Assembly: GCA_902766985.1 (NCBI GenBank)
Contig: CACXFP010000085.1
Span: 1-10,223 of the forward strand
DNA: 10,223 bases
Source of the DNA: an uncultured Bacteroidia bacterium
GTDB taxonomy: Bacteria; Bacteroidota; Bacteroidia; Bacteroidales; UBA932
Reading direction: 5' to 3'
How positions within the stretch are numbered: position 1 is the stretch's first letter; each line of letters begins with the position of its first letter. The notes beneath the pieces are model-generated. The model did no database searches. It saw only the letters and a program-made list of their open reading frames with translations, and was not told the origin of the DNA. The translations under genes and the position numbers were made by a program. Shown piece by piece: positions 7,285 to 10,223 of the stretch.

Positions 7285-9612
7285 ATGAAAAGACTGCATT
7301 TTGTTTTTCTGGCAGCGCTGGCATCGGCTGTCCTGGCCGGATGCGGGGGCCCTGGCGGCGGGAAGGATGATCCTACCCCGCAGACAGTATCAATTACGGT
7401 CTCGCCGACTACCCTTTCTTTCAACACAAGTGAGTCCTCCACCCAGAGCCTCAGCGTGAGCAGCAACGGCAAATGGACGGTGTCTGTGGAAAGTGGAGGC
7501 AGCTGGTGCCGTCCTGACGTCTACAGCGGCAACGGAAATGCAACGGTACAGGTCACTGCCGTAGCGAACAACACCACGGAACCCAGATCCACCGCAATCA
7601 CGTTCAGCGGAGCCGGAGGAGCGAAAGCCACCGTGACCGTAACACAGATTGCCGGACAGGAGGACCCTGTCCGCACCGAGACTGTCACCCTCTCGGCATC
7701 TCCGAAAGAATGGGACGGGGTCAAAAGGGCCGGCATCACGTACCAGTTGCTGGCATATTCCTTCGCCGACAGCGACGGCAACGGCTGGGGCGACCTGAAA
7801 GGCATTGAGCAGCATCTTGACTACATCGACGGACTGGGGGCAGGAGCCATCTGGCTCTCCCCCATCCAGTCCGCCTCTTCCTATCACGGATACGACGTCA
7901 ACGACTATGAAGCAATAGACAGCCGTTACGGCAGCGAAACAGATTTCAAGAACCTGATCGGCAATTCCGGCACCCGAGGCATAGACATCTACATGGACTA
8001 TGTCCTCAACCACAGCGGGAACGGGACAAAGTGGTTCCTTGACGTACTCAGCAACCCCGCGGGCAGCCCATACAAAGACTATTACGTCCTGTCCTCAAAT
8101 CCCGCGGCCGACGAATCTTCCGGAAGGATTGACAACTATGGCGGGGTATCCACCCATGGGATGGGAGGATGGCATGAAATCGCGGGCTTTAACGGAAGGC
8201 TCCATTTCCTGCTCGACTGGACCGGCAGCAAGAAAACCATTACGGTGACTGCGACGACGGCTCCGGCCAAGGATTCCAATCCATCGGCCAGCAAATGGCT
8301 CTGGATCGGTGATGAAGGTGCCGTCGGCCTGTATGAGACCTCACCCGGAATCTTCGAAATAACCCTCGACGTCAGGACCAGCTGGGGATTCCTTGTCAAA
8401 ACGGACAGGGACCAGTGGGGAAACCACAAATGGGGTGCTCCTTCAGGGGCCGGAGACATAGTTTTCGGGACTCCGTTCACCCTCGCCCAGGGAGAGGATT
8501 CCGGAAACATCACCTTCAACAACGGGGGATACAGCTATTTTGCAAGCTTCGACGCCTCCATGCCGGACCTCAATTACGGTCCCGCTTCTTCAGCGAGCAG
8601 TTCCGCCTGCTTCCAGGCCCTCGCAACCAGTGCGGACAAATGGATAGACATGGGTGTGAACGGATTCAGGCTCGATGCCGTGCTTTGGATATACAACAAG
8701 CAGACAGCCGCCAACGTTTCCTTCCTGCGCCAGTGGTACGACCACTGCAACGCCACATGGCAGGCCCGGGGAGGAGACGGCAACATCTACATGGTGGGCG
8801 AAGCCTTCGAAGAGGCCAGTACGGTAGCCCCCTATTACGAAGGTCTCCCCTCCCTTTTCGATTTCAGCTATTGGTGGACCCTTAAGGACAGGATCAACGG
8901 TTCCAAAGGAAACGATTTCGCATCTACGATCATAGGCTTCCGCAACTCCTACAAATCCAAGCGGGCAGGCTTCATCGACGCCATAAAGCTTTCCAACCAC
9001 GACGAGGACAGGGCGGCCAACGACCTGGGCCGCAACCTCGGCAAGGAAAAACTCGCGGCAGCCGTCCTCCTGACCTCACCTGGAAAGCCCTTCATCTATC
9101 AAGGCGAAGAGCTCGGATATTGGGGGACCAAGAGCGGAGGGGATGAGTTTATCCGCACCCCCATCAAATGGACCCGCTCAGGCTCAGTCCCCACCGCAGC
9201 CCTCAACGGGAACGTGGACAACGGGATGCTTACCGCCGACATCTCCGTGGAAGCTCAAAGTTCCGATGCGAACTCCCTTCTCAACCTTTACAGGACTTTT
9301 GCGAAACTCCGCAACACCTATCCCTCCCTCGCCAACGGCGAAATGAGCGTCCATCCCACCTACAACTCCTCCAACACTTCCTTCCCCATGCTTGGGGTCT
9401 GGTACATGACCTATGGAAGTGAAAAGACCCTGGTGGTACACAATTTCCGCTCCTCTCAGGTCACAGCCTCATTCGGCACCGAAGACCTGAGTCGGCCTGT
9501 CGGACTGAACGGGACGACGACCCTCACGACAAAGACGGAGAACGGCACGCTCACAGACAACAGCCTTACGCTCAGCGCATACGGCACTGCCGTGTTCCTG
9601 ATTTCAGAATAA
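7285..9612 (+). CDS. susG: SusG-like surface alpha-amylase lipoprotein: BACON + GH13 with inserted CBM58-like module
   Basis: This 775-residue lipoprotein has the lipobox LAGC (Cys20), then a Gly-rich linker with KDD. Residues about 34-125 form a BACON-type Ig-like domain (VSITVSPTTLSF start, NGKWTVSV and SWCRPD core, VTVTQ end). The GH13 barrel starts near residue 149 (ITYQLLAYSFADSDGNGWGD, with a Ca-type DSDGNGWGD loop). Conserved GH13 regions are all present: DYVLNH 238-243, GFRLDA with nucleophile Asp464, MVGEAF with acid/base Glu506, and NHD with transition-state Asp573. Between about residues 300 and 412 lies an extra beta-rich segment (KTITVTATTA, KWLWIGDEG, WGNHKWGAP). It sits where SusG carries CBM58, and barrel sequence resumes at YFASFDASMPDLNYG. 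A domain C sandwich ends the protein. Predicted role: endo-cleavage of alpha-1,4-glucan at the cell surface for SusD/SusC import. B. theta SusG is shorter (about 690 residues) and has no BACON domain. Confidence 0.95.
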   Translation: MKRLHFVFLAALASAVLAGCGGPGGGKDDPTPQTVSITVSPTTLSFNTSESSTQSLSVSSNGKWTVSVESGGSWCRPDVYSGNGNATVQVTAVANNTTEPRSTAITFSGAGGAKATVTVTQIAGQEDPVRTETVTLSASPKEWDGVKRAGITYQLLAYSFADSDGNGWGDLKGIEQHLDYIDGLGAGAIWLSPIQSASSYHGYDVNDYEAIDSRYGSETDFKNLIGNSGTRGIDIYMDYVLNHSGNGTKWFLDVLSNPAGSPYKDYYVLSSNPAADESSGRIDNYGGVSTHGMGGWHEIAGFNGRLHFLLDWTGSKKTITVTATTAPAKDSNPSASKWLWIGDEGAVGLYETSPGIFEITLDVRTSWGFLVKTDRDQWGNHKWGAPSGAGDIVFGTPFTLAQGEDSGNITFNNGGYSYFASFDASMPDLNYGPASSASSSACFQALATSADKWIDMGVNGFRLDAVLWIYNKQTAANVSFLRQWYDHCNATWQARGGDGNIYMVGEAFEEASTVAPYYEGLPSLFDFSYWWTLKDRINGSKGNDFASTIIGFRNSYKSKRAGFIDAIKLSNHDEDRAANDLGRNLGKEKLAAAVLLTSPGKPFIYQGEELGYWGTKSGGDEFIRTPIKWTRSGSVPTAALNGNVDNGMLTADISVEAQSSDANSLLNLYRTFAKLRNTYPSLANGEMSVHPTYNSSNTSFPMLGVWYMTYGSEKTLVVHNFRSSQVTASFGTEDLSRPVGLNGTTTLTTKTENGTLTDNSLTLSAYGTAVFLISE

Positions 9613-9615
9613 TTG

Positions 9616-9623
9616 TATCTTTG
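9616..9623 (+). promoter_or_regulatory. Bacteroidota -7 box (TATCTTTG) upstream of the GH53 gene
   Basis: TATCTTTG matches the Bacteroides -7 consensus TAnnTTTG exactly. It begins 4 bases after the GH13 stop codon and lies 22 bases before the GH53 start, giving a predicted transcription start near 9627-9630 and a very short leader. The expected -33 TTTG element is poor: only TGTT at 9593-9596 at a suitable distance. A chance match in a short AT-rich gap is possible. Confidence 0.4.
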
Positions 9624-9645
9624 CAGCTCAATAACAGGATCATAG

Positions 9646-10223
9646 ATGAAAGCAACAGGAAAAATATTGTCAGCAATCCTCCTCGCCGCAATGGTATCTT
9701 GCGGAGGCGGATCGAAAGGGAATGTCCCGGATGTCCCGGACGTTCCCGTCACTCCTGACACTCCCGCCACCCCAGACGATACAGGCGGACAGGGGGAGGA
9801 TGAAGGCGGCGCCGGCGATGCAGCCTTCTTCGCAAAAGGAGCCGACATAGGATGGGTAACCGAGATGGAAAGCAAGGGTTACAAATTCTACAATAACGCA
9901 GGTGCAGAAAGAGAGCTCACCTCCCTGCTGAAAGAAACAGGCTTCAACAGCGTACGCTACAGGGTCTGGGTCAATCCTTCTTCCGGGTTCAACAATGTCG
10001 ACGATGTCCTGGCCAAATGTCTCAGGGCAAAGGAACTCGGCATGAAAATCATGATTGATTTCCATTATAGCGACACCTGGGCTGATCCGGCAAAACAGAT
10101 CATTCCTACCTCCTGGCAAGGATTCACGTCCTCTTCCCAGATGGCTTCCGCCGTTACTGAACATACAACCAGCGTCCTCCAGACCCTCAAGGACAACGGA
10201 ATTGACGTAACCTGGGTCCAGCC
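9646..10223 (+). CDS. GH53 arabinogalactan endo-beta-1,4-galactanase, lipoprotein, N-terminal part (3' end outside window)
   Basis: The frame from ATG 9646 stays open to the window end, giving 192 complete codons. The N-terminus is a lipoprotein signal (MKATGKILSAILLAAMVSC, Cys19; Met at -3 is slightly atypical), then GGG. A Pro/Asp/Thr-rich linker with VPD and TPD repeats spans about residues 27-46, followed by an acidic Gly-rich stretch. GH53 signatures follow: KGADIGWVTEMESKGYKFY (from residue 64), SVRYRVWVNP (102-111) and MIDFHYSDTWADP (136-148). The fragment ends at TWVQ (Gln192), just before the position where the family has its GNE acid/base motif, so neither catalytic Glu is visible. 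The family hydrolyses internal beta-1,4-galactosyl bonds of type I arabinogalactan and pectic galactan. The lipid anchor suggests a cell-surface or outer-membrane location. The start is 33 bases after the GH13 stop. Confidence 0.9.
   Translation, partial: MKATGKILSAILLAAMVSCGGGSKGNVPDVPDVPVTPDTPATPDDTGGQGEDEGGAGDAAFFAKGADIGWVTEMESKGYKFYNNAGAERELTSLLKETGFNSVRYRVWVNPSSGFNNVDDVLAKCLRAKELGMKIMIDFHYSDTWADPAKQIIPTSWQGFTSSSQMASAVTEHTTSVLQTLKDNGIDVTWVQ

Overview
The window reads as part of a Bacteroidota (most likely Bacteroidales) genome. It carries a polysaccharide-utilisation locus (PUL) closely following the starch utilisation (Sus) order susC-susD-susE-susF-susG, followed by the start of a GH53 endo-galactanase gene. 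The lineage call rests on several points: the SusC/SusD pair, SusE/F-type lipoproteins, a BACON domain, the lack of Shine-Dalgarno sequences before most starts, and one good TAnnTTTG-type promoter box. The DNA is fairly GC-rich, with GC-rich codon choice, for this group. I cannot name a genus or species.

Layout, all on the + strand: 2-1822 is the C-terminal part of a SusC TonB-dependent outer-membrane transporter, open at the 5' edge. 1835-3493 is its SusD partner lipoprotein. 3507-4604 is a SusE-like surface glycan-binding lipoprotein. 4611-7223 is a greatly enlarged SusF-like lipoprotein. A strong GC-rich hairpin lies at 7236-7269. 7285-9612 is a SusG-like GH13 alpha-amylase lipoprotein with an N-terminal BACON domain and an inserted CBM58-like module. 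A promoter-like box at 9616-9623 precedes a GH53 lipoprotein gene (9646 onward) that runs off the 3' edge. The four genes from susC to susF are separated by 6 to 13 bases and look like one operon.

Inferred function: SusE and SusF hold an alpha-glucan at the cell surface, the GH13 enzyme cuts it outside the cell, and SusD/SusC import the oligosaccharides. The periplasmic enzymes (SusA/SusB types) and a regulator (SusR type) are not in the window. The GH53 enzyme acts on beta-1,4-galactan, a different polymer, and may be a separately transcribed neighbour or part of a wider plant-glycan locus.

The most notable point is the architecture of the SusF-like protein. After two Ig-like N-terminal domains it carries six binding modules that alternate between two recognisable subtypes (A-B-A-B-A-B). 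The SusE-like neighbour carries exactly one A-B pair, so the expansion seems to have happened by whole A-B units. Otherwise the locus is a recognisable Sus-type system; I see no mobile element, tRNA, rRNA or CRISPR array.
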